From NCBI RefSeq assembly GCF_028823635.1, contig NZ_JAPEHU010000004.1:124001-188000 (forward strand): DNA of 64,000 nt, given 5' to 3'. The stretch's first letter is position 1, and the number at the start of each line of letters is the position of its first letter. Positions 57,227 to 64,000 of the stretch are shown in pieces. Position numbers and translations under genes: made by a program. Under the pieces are notes generated by a model. The model had not been told where the DNA came from, did not search any database, and was given only the letters and a program-made list of their open reading frames with translations. The DNA is from Demequina sp. B12. GTDB lineage: Bacteria > Actinomycetota > Actinomycetes > Actinomycetales > Demequinaceae.

Positions 57227-57874
57227 TTACGCGTAGGACGCCTGGCAGAAGCCGTGATTGCAGTACCCGCCGGGATTCTTGTGGAGGTAGCCCTGGTGGT
57301 AGTCCTCGGCGTAATAGAACGTTCCGTCGCCCGCTTCCGTAGCGGGAGCGATCTGTGTGGTGATGGTGCCGTAACCCTGCTCCGATAGCGCTTCTTGGTA
57401 CTTGTCTCGCGAGGCGCGGGCAGCATCGGCCTGTTCCGGGGTCGTGGTGAAGATGGCGGACCTGTACTGGGTGCCGATGTCTCCGCCCTGGCGATTAGCT
57501 GTCGTGGGGTCGTGGTTCTCCCAGAACGCCTTCAGCAAGGTGTCGACATTGACCTTGGCGGGGTCGTAGACGACCTGCACAGTCTCGGCATGCCCGGTCT
57601 TCGCGGTACACGTTTCTTCGTAGGTGGGGTTGGGGGTCCAGCCGCCCATGTAACCCACCGCCGTGGAATACACGCCCGGGGTTTGCCAGAAGATTCGTTC
57701 GGAGCCCCAGAAACAGCCCATACCGAAGTAGATGACTTCCGTGCCCTCCGGCCAGGGGCCTTGCAGCGGCGTCCCGAGCACGACGTGCGTGTCAGCGACG
57801 GGGAGAGCTACCGGCCTACCGGGCATCGCTTGGTCCGCGGTGATCATGGTGGTCTTGTCGAATCCGAAGATCAT
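57227..57874 (-). CDS. msrA: Peptide methionine-S-sulfoxide reductase
   Basis: 215 residues. Catalytic Cys in [44 protein letters not shown] (substrate/His-Asp site), [11 protein letters not shown] and resolving Cys near the C-terminus ([13 protein letters not shown]). Repairs oxidised methionine with thioredoxin. Confidence 0.95.
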   Translation of the reverse strand: MIFGFDKTTMITADQAMPGRPVALPVADTHVVLGTPLQGPWPEGTEVIYFGMGCFWGSERIFWQTPGVYSTAVGYMGGWTPNPTYEETCTAKTGHAETVQVVYDPAKVNVDTLLKAFWENHDPTTANRQGGDIGTQYRSAIFTTTPEQADAARASRDKYQEALSEQGYGTITTQIAPATEAGDGTFYYAEDYHQGYLHKNPGGYCNHGFCQASYA

Positions 57875-57991
57875 GACTGCTCCTTGGGCGGTGCGAACGA
57901 TTGATGGTCAGTCCAACGCTGTCAGGGGCGCGTCTGTTCCTCGTGCGGCGGGTCCAGTCGGAATGTCCCATGCGCGCGCTAGGCTCGCTTT

Positions 57992-59419
57992 ATGCCTGAT
58001 CCTACCCAGGAGCCCGTCACGGATACGCGTGCGCCCCAGCCAGCTGCGCCAGCACCACGCGACGCAGTCTTGACCCGTGTGCCACTGGCGTTGAGGATCT
58101 CGGCCGCATGGTCGTGGCGACTCATCGTGCTGGGGATTGTGGTGAGCTTCCTGTTCTGGACGTTCACCTCGTTGGCCACGTTGTTTGTGCCGCTCATCAT
58201 TGCCTTGCTGATTGCCGCTCCGATGGAGCGCCTCGTGCACCACATGAACAAGATCGGCATCCCGCGTGGCTTGGGTGCGCTCTTGGCGATCTTGGTGCTG
58301 CTGGGCGTCGTGAGCTTCTTGCTGGGAGCGGCATCCACGTCGATCATTTCCGGCTTTGACGACCTACGTGAGACCGCCTTGGAGGGTTTCCGTACCTTCA
58401 CCGACTGGTTGGCTACCGGACCGCTTCATATGGGCCAGGAGCAACTCGACGAGATCATTGGCAGGGTCCAGTCTCAGTTGAGCGACAACGCATGGGGCTT
58501 GGCCAGCGGTGCGCTGGGTGCGGCGTCCACCATCGGCGGCCTGGTCGCTGGAACCGTGATTGCGGTCTTCGCTTTGTTCTTCTTCCTGCGTGACGGGCGC
58601 AAGCTGTGGCTGTGGGGCGTCACGCTGCTGCCCAATGACGTCGAAAAGCGCACCGACGAGGCCGGCATGCACGCCTGGAAGACGTTGCGCCGCTACACCC
58701 AAACCACAGTGTTTGTGGCGTTCGTTGACGCGGTTGGCATCGGTGTGGGTGCATGGATCCTTGGCGTTCCGCTCGCCCTGCCCATCGGCATCTTGGTCTT
58801 CCTGTTCTCCTTCATCCCGATGTTCGGCGCCACCTTGTCGGGTGCCATCGCCTCGCTTGTGGCGCTCGTGGATGGCGGATGGACAACGGCGCTCATCATG
58901 CTGGGCATCGTGCTGCTGGTGCAGCAACTGGAGGGCAACGTCCTCTACCCGTGGCTGTTCGGCAAGGCACTGTCGCTGCACCCGCTGGTGGTGTTGCTGA
59001 CGATCTCCGCCGGAACCCTCACCCTGGGCTTGGTGGGAGCCATCATCGCCGTGCCCATCGTCTCCTTCATCTACGCCTTTGGCCGCGCGCTCAGCGCAAG
59101 CTACAAGCCCGACGAGGAAGAAGTGCCCCCGATCACCTCGCAGGTGCCGGTGTTCGCGGAACGCTCACGCGAAGCAGTGCGTCGTGCGCGCACCGCAATC
59201 ACCCGGACCGGGGAGGTCCGAGTGCATCACGACGGGGCCACGACCGCCCAGCCCACCGAGGGACGCGATGAAGGTGTCGAACGCAGCGGTGACAGCGCTA
59301 CCGATGCCGGTGAAGCCGATCATGTGGAAGAGGCCCGGCCCACCACTGGCACCATCCGAGTGCGCAAGCCCAAGGGTGGATCGGCGACTGACGGTGAGAA
59401 CGGTGAGCCACGTTCCTGA
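57992..59419 (+). CDS. AI-2E/YdiK (PerM) family membrane transporter, second copy
   Basis: 475 residues, with the same fold as the 10874 protein but low identity. Seven to eight membrane helices (LIVLGIVVSFLFWTFTSLA, LGALLAILVLLGVVSFLLGA, GIVLLVQQLEGNVLYPWL) and the family block FIPMFGATLSGAIASLVAL. A long basic/acidic C-terminal tail (about 375-475) is predicted disordered. Transport substrate unknown. The end overlaps rlmC by 17 bp. Confidence 0.88.
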   Translation: MPDPTQEPVTDTRAPQPAAPAPRDAVLTRVPLALRISAAWSWRLIVLGIVVSFLFWTFTSLATLFVPLIIALLIAAPMERLVHHMNKIGIPRGLGALLAILVLLGVVSFLLGAASTSIISGFDDLRETALEGFRTFTDWLATGPLHMGQEQLDEIIGRVQSQLSDNAWGLASGALGAASTIGGLVAGTVIAVFALFFFLRDGRKLWLWGVTLLPNDVEKRTDEAGMHAWKTLRRYTQTTVFVAFVDAVGIGVGAWILGVPLALPIGILVFLFSFIPMFGATLSGAIASLVALVDGGWTTALIMLGIVLLVQQLEGNVLYPWLFGKALSLHPLVVLLTISAGTLTLGLVGAIIAVPIVSFIYAFGRALSASYKPDEEEVPPITSQVPVFAERSREAVRRARTAITRTGEVRVHHDGATTAQPTEGRDEGVERSGDSATDAGEADHVEEARPTTGTIRVRKPKGGSATDGENGEPRS

Positions 59420-60587
59420 CGCCCCCAGCCGCGGTCTGATCTGTGCGTATTGGGACGCAGGCGTATGCCGTTCATGCTCGCTCATCTCGCAGCCGTACGC
59501 GACACAGGTCTCAGGTAAGGACGTGCAGGTACGTGCAGCCCTAGGGGAGCGTGCCGCAGACGCTCAGTGGTTGACCCCGTGCCTCAGCGCGGTCGGTGGC
59601 TTCCGCAACAAGGCCAAGATGGTGGTCGCCGGAACCATGGACGAACCCACGCTTGGCATCCTCGACGACCACGGTCACGGCGTCGACCTGCGCGAATGTG
59701 GGCTGTATCCCGCCGCGATCACGGACGCGCTGCCGGTGCTCGCTCAGTTCATCACGCGGGCACGCCTGGAGCCGTACTCCGTGCCGGACCGGCGCGGTGA
59801 GCTCAAGCACCTGCTCGTGACGGCCGCTTCCACCGGTGACCTGCTCCTTCGGTTCGTCATGCGCTCCACAGAAGCCCACACCCGACTCGTCAAACATCTG
59901 CCCTGGTTGCAGGACCGTCTTCCCCACCTGCGTGTGGCAACGCTCAACGTGCTGCCTGAGCACCGTGCCGTCACGGAGGGTGAGCGAGAAATCGTGCTCA
60001 CTGCCGAGTCGACTCTTGCCATGCCGCTCGGCGACCTGTCGCTCCACCTGGGTCCACGGAGCTTCTTCCAAACCAACACTGCCGTCGCAACCGACCTGTA
60101 CGCCCAGGTCCGGGAGTGGATTGACTCGCGTGCACCGTCCTCGTTGTGGGATCTGTATTGCGGAGTCGGTGGGTTCGCGTTGCACTGCCTGGCCGCTACC
60201 CGCGCGGTGGTGGGCGTCGAAGTGAGCGAGGAAGCCATCGTTTCCGCTGAGCGTTCCCGTGCGGAGGCCCTCGCGGCCGGGATGCCTGGCGCTGATGGCG
60301 TGACCTTGATCGCGGCCGATGCCGGGGCCTGGGCCATGAGCCAAACGCAGATGCCCGATGCAGTGATCGTGAACCCGCCGCGCCGGGGTGTGGGAGCGGA
60401 GTTCGCGGCCTGGTTAGAAGGCAGCGGAATCGAGACGATCGTGTACTCGAGCTGCAATCCGGCGACCTTGGCGCGGGATCTCGCGGCGATGCCGTCCTAC
60501 CGAGTGGAGCAGGGGCGGCTGTTCGATATGTTCCCGCACACCGGCCATATGGAGGTCGCGGTGCTGTTGGTTCGCGCGACGCCATAG
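59403..60587 (+). CDS. rlmC: 23S rRNA (uracil(747)-C(5))-methyltransferase
   Basis: 394 residues from GTG 59403. Strong resemblance to E. coli RlmC along the length: CAYWDAGVCRSCSLI (Fe-S cluster Cys), FRNKAKMVVAGTMDEPTLG, LYPAAITDALPVL, RGELKHLLVT, FFQTNTAVATDLYAQ, SAM site DLYCGVGGFALHC, VNPPRRGVG, catalytic Cys in VYSSCNPATLARDLAAM and FDMFPHTGHMEV. Confidence 0.93.
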   Translation: MSHVPDAPSRGLICAYWDAGVCRSCSLISQPYATQVSGKDVQVRAALGERAADAQWLTPCLSAVGGFRNKAKMVVAGTMDEPTLGILDDHGHGVDLRECGLYPAAITDALPVLAQFITRARLEPYSVPDRRGELKHLLVTAASTGDLLLRFVMRSTEAHTRLVKHLPWLQDRLPHLRVATLNVLPEHRAVTEGEREIVLTAESTLAMPLGDLSLHLGPRSFFQTNTAVATDLYAQVREWIDSRAPSSLWDLYCGVGGFALHCLAATRAVVGVEVSEEAIVSAERSRAEALAAGMPGADGVTLIAADAGAWAMSQTQMPDAVIVNPPRRGVGAEFAAWLEGSGIETIVYSSCNPATLARDLAAMPSYRVEQGRLFDMFPHTGHMEVAVLLVRATP

Positions 60588-60623
60588 GACGCGTGAGAGT
60601 CCGCGGGAGTCGCTAGACATGAC

Positions 60624-60662
60624 AACGGCCCACCAGACGCGGCGAGCGTCCGGCGGGCCGTT
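60624..60662. terminator. Hairpin between converging rlmC and greA
   Basis: AACGGCCC (60624-60631) pairs with GGGCCGTT (60655-60662) and an inner GACGC/GCGTC stem continues the hairpin; lies 37 bp after rlmC and 18 bp before the greA stop. Serves both directions. Confidence 0.7.
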
Positions 60663-60679
60663 CGTGTGTGGCGAAGGTG

Positions 60680-61162
60680 TTAGCCGCTGAAGGGCTCCAC
60701 CGTGATCACCTTCACGGGAATCTCATTGCCGTTGGGGGCAGTGTAGGAAGTCTCGTCACCGGCGCTCTTGCCGATCAGTGCAGACCCGAGCGGCGACTGG
60801 GCGCTGAACACGTCAATGTCCGTGCCGCCTGCGACCTCGCGAGAGCCCACCAGGAAGCGCATCTCGCGTCCCATCACCTCAGCGGTGACGACGCAGCCGG
60901 ACGCGACTTCGGATGCAGTGCTTGCCTCGCCCACGGTTGCGTTCTGCAGGATGTGACGCAGCTGCTCGATACGAGCCTCCTGCTTTGCCTGCTCCTCACG
61001 CGCTGCGTGATAGCCGCCGTTCTCCTTGAGGTCGCCTTCTTGGCGGCGCTCGTCGATCTCTTTGGCGATAGCGGCACGGCCCTCGCCTGCGAGGTGGTCG
61101 TACTCGGCCTGCAGGCGGTCCAAGGCTTCCTGGGTAAGCCAGGTGCCAGTCGTCTCAGTCAC
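60680..61162 (-). CDS. greA: Transcript cleavage factor GreA
   Basis: 160 residues from GTG 61162, chosen for the ideal AAGGAGGATCTC upstream. N-terminal coiled coil (LTQEALDRLQAEYDHL, RRQEGDLKENGGYHAARE with the acidic tip residues) and C-terminal FKBP-like domain (FSAQSPLGSALIGKSAGDE). Rescues back-tracked RNA polymerase. Confidence 0.96.
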   Translation of the reverse strand: MTETTGTWLTQEALDRLQAEYDHLAGEGRAAIAKEIDERRQEGDLKENGGYHAAREEQAKQEARIEQLRHILQNATVGEASTASEVASGCVVTAEVMGREMRFLVGSREVAGGTDIDVFSAQSPLGSALIGKSAGDETSYTAPNGNEIPVKVITVEPFSG

Positions 61163-61287
61163 GAGATCCTCCTTAGTGGACGTGACTGGACAGAATAACA
61201 ACAGGTGACGCTAAACAGAAGTTTCCGGCCGTGTACGCGTGCCATGGGACGCACGCAGGCGACACGCCTGCAGACGGCGATGCTCGC

Positions 61288-61692
61288 CTAGCGGGGCACG
61301 TCGCAGTAGTTGACCTCTGCCGTGGTGGCTTCTTCCACGGTGGTGATGGGGACGGTGAGACGCTGGCTTTCGCCTTCAGCGGGGTCAACCGTGACAGTCG
61401 CGACACCCACCTCCGCGAAGCTGGTGTTCATGGCGCGGACCTGACACTCCACGGTCTCATCGGTATACAGGTGGACGTCGAACGTCACTTCCGCATCTGT
61501 CGCGGAGTCGATGGAGAATCCCACGGTGGCCCAGCGGGCGGCCTGGTCTGCTTGGCCCACGCCGTACCACGTCGCGATTCCGGTGAGTGCCACCAGTCCC
61601 ACTGTCACCCAGGTCCATCCTTTTTTGGACAGGTGGGGGACAGCGTCCGAGAGTTCTTCCTCGGTTTCGTGGTCGGGTGCGTTGCTCATCAT
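61288..61692 (-). CDS. DUF4307 membrane-anchored protein
   Basis: 134 residues. Charged N-terminus, one helix (GWTWVTVGLVALTGIATWY), then an extracytoplasmic DUF4307 beta domain (ATVGFSIDSATDAEVTFDVH, ECQVRAMNTSFAEVGVATV, VNYCDV) with two conserved Cys. Family unknown, seen next to greA in many actinobacteria. Confidence 0.87.
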   Translation of the reverse strand: MMSNAPDHETEEELSDAVPHLSKKGWTWVTVGLVALTGIATWYGVGQADQAARWATVGFSIDSATDAEVTFDVHLYTDETVECQVRAMNTSFAEVGVATVTVDPAEGESQRLTVPITTVEEATTAEVNYCDVPR

Positions 61693-61725
61693 GAGGCAGG
61701 ATAGTTCACGGAAAGGGGCCTACTC

Positions 61726-61944
61726 GTGACGAGCTTTACCGGAGGGCCGGGATTCGCGGCTTTCGTAGTGACATTTGTCCTGGTCGCAGCGGCAATCGTG
61801 CTGTTCTTGTCGTTGTCCAAGCACCTGCGGAAGGTGCGCACGCGCCCACCCGAGGATGACGAAGCGGCCACGGGAACCACGCTAAGCGTTGAAGACGACC
61901 AAGGCGATGGCGATGAAGTGGCAGAAGAACCCCGCGATCGTTAA
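61726..61944 (+). CDS. Small single-helix membrane protein
   Basis: 72 residues; GTG 61726 with GAAAGGGG 6 nt upstream. One membrane helix (FAAFVVTFVLVAAAIVLFL), then basic KHLRKVRTRP and an acidic Asp/Glu tail: N-out, C-in topology. Short proteins of this build occur here in related genomes. No known function. The 3' end overlaps the hemolysin III gene by 63 bp on the other strand. Confidence 0.65.
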   Translation: MTSFTGGPGFAAFVVTFVLVAAAIVLFLSLSKHLRKVRTRPPEDDEAATGTTLSVEDDQGDGDEVAEEPRDR

Positions 61945-62535
61945 CGCGTGGAAGATCTCGTGGAAGCCGAAGTACCTGGTTGAACCACGAGGCCACTTGG
62001 TGCCGTAGATGACTGCACCCACCGTGTAGCACAAGCCGCCCACGATGATCAGGGTGACAACAGCCGCGCCGCCCGCTCGGTAGAACGGGCCGATGTATCC
62101 CATCGCGACCCAACCCAGCGCCACATACAGAGGCACATACAGCCATCGCGGTGCACTGAGCCAGAAGATTCTGAGCAAGAGCCCCACGAGGGCTCCGGAC
62201 CACACCACGATCAGCACCGTGAGCCGGGTTGTGCCGTCAAGGAGGAGCACCGTCAGAGGCGTGTAGGTGCCCGCGATAATGAGGAAGATGTTGGCGTGGT
62301 CCATGCGGCGTAGCACGGCCTTGGTCGTAGGCGACCAATCCCCGCGGTGATACACCGCAGAGGTGCCAAACAACATGACGGCAGTGAGCGTAAACACTGC
62401 TGTCGACACCCGTCCGGCCAACGTGGGAGCAAACACCACGAGGACCATTCCGGCAATCAAGGCGATGGGGGCGGCGCCTAAATGGAGCCAGCCCCGCATG
62501 AGCGGCTTCGCTGGGTCAGGCAGGTTGTCGGCCAT
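61882..62535 (-). CDS. Hemolysin III/YqfA (PAQR-like) family membrane protein
   Basis: 217 residues from ATG 62535. Seven membrane helices with the family's metal residues: SAVYHRGDW, RRMDHANIFLIIAGTYTPL and FGFHEIFHALTIAGFFCHFIAI. Homologue position of Rv1085c. Role in bacteria is probably membrane maintenance rather than haemolysis. Its promoter appears leaderless, with TATCGT 6 nt before ATG. Confidence 0.93.
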   Translation of the reverse strand: MADNLPDPAKPLMRGWLHLGAAPIALIAGMVLVVFAPTLAGRVSTAVFTLTAVMLFGTSAVYHRGDWSPTTKAVLRRMDHANIFLIIAGTYTPLTVLLLDGTTRLTVLIVVWSGALVGLLLRIFWLSAPRWLYVPLYVALGWVAMGYIGPFYRAGGAAVVTLIIVGGLCYTVGAVIYGTKWPRGSTRYFGFHEIFHALTIAGFFCHFIAIALVVFNA

Positions 62536-62536
62536 A

Positions 62537-62556
62537 AACCTACGATACCGTAGGTT
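62537..62556. promoter_or_regulatory. 8-4-8 palindrome in the divergent hemolysin III / uppS promoter
   Basis: AACCTACG-ATAC-CGTAGGTT is a perfect inverted repeat starting 1 bp upstream of the hemolysin III ATG. It contains TATCGT (leftward -10) and TAGGTT (possible rightward -10). It may be an operator or simply two facing promoter elements. Confidence 0.5.
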
Positions 62557-62614
62557 ATGAGGTGGCGGTACCGTTGTCCCACCCCCCCGGATTCGCCGAT
62601 GGAGAGGACAACAC

Positions 62615-63379
62615 GTGGGCCTTCGCGAACTCCTGTACCGCAAGTACGAACGCGATATCGAGCACACCCTCCGCACCGAAGGAAACGTCCCCCGGCACAT
62701 CGGCGTCATCCTCGACGGCAACCGGCGCTGGGCCAAGCAAAGCGGCGCCTCACCAGCCGACGGGCATCGCAAAGGCGCGGACAAGATCCAAGACCTCCTC
62801 GAGTGGTCCGCGGACATCGGCGTCGAAGTGGTGACCCTGTGGCTGCTGTCCACCGACAACCTCGAACGCCCCGCCGACGAACTCGAGCCACTGCTTGACA
62901 TCATCTGCACCGCGACCGAACGCCTCGCCGCTGACGGCCGTTGGCGCATCCAGCACGTCGGCTCCGCGGAACTCCTGCCCCGCGACACCACCGACCGCAT
63001 CTGCGCAGCCGTCGACAAGTCCTCCGAGGCCACTGCACTCCACGTCAACGTCGCAGTCGGGTATGGCGGCCGGCACGAAATCGCCGATGCCGTGCGTTCC
63101 TTCCTCCGCGCTGGCAGCGCAGCAGGCAAGACCCTGGACGAACTCGCAGATGAGTTCTCGGTCGAACACATCGGGGAACACCTCTACACCAAAGGCCAAC
63201 CCGACCCAGACTTGCTGATCCGCACCTCCGGTGAGCAACGCCTGTCCGGGTTCCTGCTGTGGCAGTCCGCCCACACCGAGTTCTACTTCTGCGACGCCTA
63301 CTGGCCTGACTTCCGCCGGGTCGACTTCCTGCGCGCCGTCCGCTCCTTCTCTCAACGGGAACGTCGCCACGGGCGCTAA
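62615..63379 (+). CDS. uppS: Isoprenyl transferase (cis-polyprenyl diphosphate synthase)
   Basis: 254 residues from GTG 62615. Builds the polyprenyl carrier for peptidoglycan and mannosyl transfer. Motifs: HIGVILDGNRRWAK (catalytic Asp), TLWLLSTDNLERP, VAVGYGGRHEI, DLLIRTSGEQRLSGFLLWQ and TEFYFCDAYWPDF. Its product probably serves the Pmt enzyme at 17035 and cell-wall synthesis. Confidence 0.95.
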   Translation: MGLRELLYRKYERDIEHTLRTEGNVPRHIGVILDGNRRWAKQSGASPADGHRKGADKIQDLLEWSADIGVEVVTLWLLSTDNLERPADELEPLLDIICTATERLAADGRWRIQHVGSAELLPRDTTDRICAAVDKSSEATALHVNVAVGYGGRHEIADAVRSFLRAGSAAGKTLDELADEFSVEHIGEHLYTKGQPDPDLLIRTSGEQRLSGFLLWQSAHTEFYFCDAYWPDFRRVDFLRAVRSFSQRERRHGR

Positions 63380-63528
63380 CCCGCATCGGCTCGCCACGCC
63401 CGAACTCGTGTGTGTCGAACATGTGTCCACCGGAGTGTCGCGCACTCGTGAGCGATGACCGGGCGTAGCGTCCGAAACGTGGGAACAACACTCACCCGCA
63501 CCGACCCGATGCGGGACTGACACCGACC

Positions 63529-63617
63529 GCCGTGGAGCGGTCGGCGCGGCACCGCCCCCCCCCCCGCGCGCCGCCGGGGCCCCCCGCGGGGGGGGGGGGG
63601 GCTAGCCGCTCCACGGC
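63529..63617. repeat. G/C-only tract flanked by a 12-bp inverted repeat
   Basis: GCCGTGGAGCGG (63529-63540) and CCGCTCCACGGC (63606-63617) enclose 65 bases that are almost only G and C, with 11 C at 63555-63565 and 14 G at 63588-63601. It is likely a terminator-like hairpin after uppS. The homopolymer lengths may be inaccurate, as such tracts are hard to sequence. The whole gap 63380-63636 holds no gene. Confidence 0.7.
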
Positions 63618-63636
63618 CTAACCCCGGGAGCGCCAC

Positions 63637-64000
63637 GTGACCACCACCGAGTTCGACACCACACCATCCATCAACGCTGAGGCCGCAACCGAGCTGCGGA
63701 CCTTCGTGCTCGACACCTCCGTCCTGCTGTCCGATCCAGGCGCACTCAAGCGCTTCGCTGAGCACTCGGTCGTGTTGCCCGTGGTGGTGATCACAGAACT
63801 GGAAGCCAAACGCCACCACCCCGAGCTGGGCTACTTTGCGCGGTCGGCGTTGCGAATGCTTGACCAGTTCCGCGTCAAGCACGGCAAACTCGACGAACCT
63901 GTGGCGGCCAATGAGGCGGGCGGCAGTATTCGCGTCGAACTGAACCACACAGATCAAAGCGTGCTGCCCTCAGGATTCCGGCTGGGTGACAACGACACTC
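63637..64000 (+). CDS. PIN-domain start of a PhoH2-type protein, partial
   Basis: Starts at GTG 63637 and runs off the window; 121 residues seen. PIN-domain RNase features: [18 protein letters not shown] (first catalytic Asp), [21 protein letters not shown] (Glu) and GFRLGDNDT (next Asp). In PhoH2 proteins such as Rv1095 a C-terminal PhoH ATPase follows; that part is outside the window, so the call rests on the PIN sequence and the uppS neighbourhood. Confidence 0.8.
   Translation, partial: MTTTEFDTTPSINAEAATELRTFVLDTSVLLSDPGALKRFAEHSVVLPVVVITELEAKRHHPELGYFARSALRMLDQFRVKHGKLDEPVAANEAGGSIRVELNHTDQSVLPSGFRLGDNDT

Noticed and set aside
59079-59402. Extension of rlmC into the AI-2E-family gene
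   Set aside because: The sequence before GTG 59403 is the out-of-frame shadow of the transporter tail and does not match RlmC.

Overview
The window is GC-rich, gene-dense DNA from an actinobacterium. GTG and TTG starts are frequent, genes overlap by ATGA/GTGA/TTGA, and several promoters look leaderless. The gene order follows the conserved actinobacterial block known from Mycobacterium tuberculosis as Rv1002c-Rv1026 (pmt, rsmI, metG, tatD, rpfB-like, ksgA, ispE, prs/glmU, pth/rplY, mfd, mazG, lipoprotein, eno, ftsB-like, DUF501, ppx) and then Rv1080c-Rv1095 (greA, DUF4307, hemolysin III, uppS, phoH2). The divergent H+-pyrophosphatase and other details suggest Micrococcales, near Cellulomonadaceae/Jonesiaceae, but this placement is an inference of low certainty.

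Left end (1-9.5 kb): a tightly packed defence operon, all on the + strand. It holds the end of hsdM, then hsdS, hsdR, a Shedu-type DUF4263 nuclease, an OLD-family ATPase/TOPRIM nuclease and a UvrD-like helicase. The last two form a Gabija-like pair. Every junction from hsdS onward overlaps or is separated by only 5 bp, so restriction-modification, Shedu and Gabija-like functions probably share one transcript. A convergent helix-turn-helix ORF (recombinase-type remnant) and a strong hairpin mark the right border.

9.5-22 kb: FKBP-type lipoprotein, AI-2E-family exporter, DUF222/HNH endonuclease, ornithine cyclodeaminase with a divergent Lrp regulator, a small sulfur/redox module (DUF4395 membrane protein; 39-residue Cys-rich protein; rhodanese lipoprotein) around a perfect CsoR/CstR-type operator, protein mannosyltransferase, rsmI, a VanY-like carboxypeptidase and a polytopic membrane protein.

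22-40 kb: metG-tatD-G5/transglycosylase-ksgA-ispE, mscL, a TetR regulator, tRNA-Gln, glmU-prs, membrane pyrophosphatase plus a glycosyltransferase, rplY-pth, and a beta-phosphoglucomutase/GH65 phosphorylase pair ended by a near-perfect 62-bp AT-rich palindrome.

40-46 kb (minus strand): an amino-acid ABC transporter, and a three-gene set of divergent SAH-hydrolase homologue, amidohydrolase (deaminase type) and cupin.

46-64 kb: mfd-lipoprotein-mazG, eno, ftsB-like-DUF501-ppx, an odd class I tRNA with a UAA anticodon, Bax-inhibitor-like protein, CE7 esterase, msrA, a second AI-2E-family protein, rlmC, greA, DUF4307, hemolysin III, uppS, an extreme G/C tract, and the start of a PhoH/PIN protein cut by the window end.
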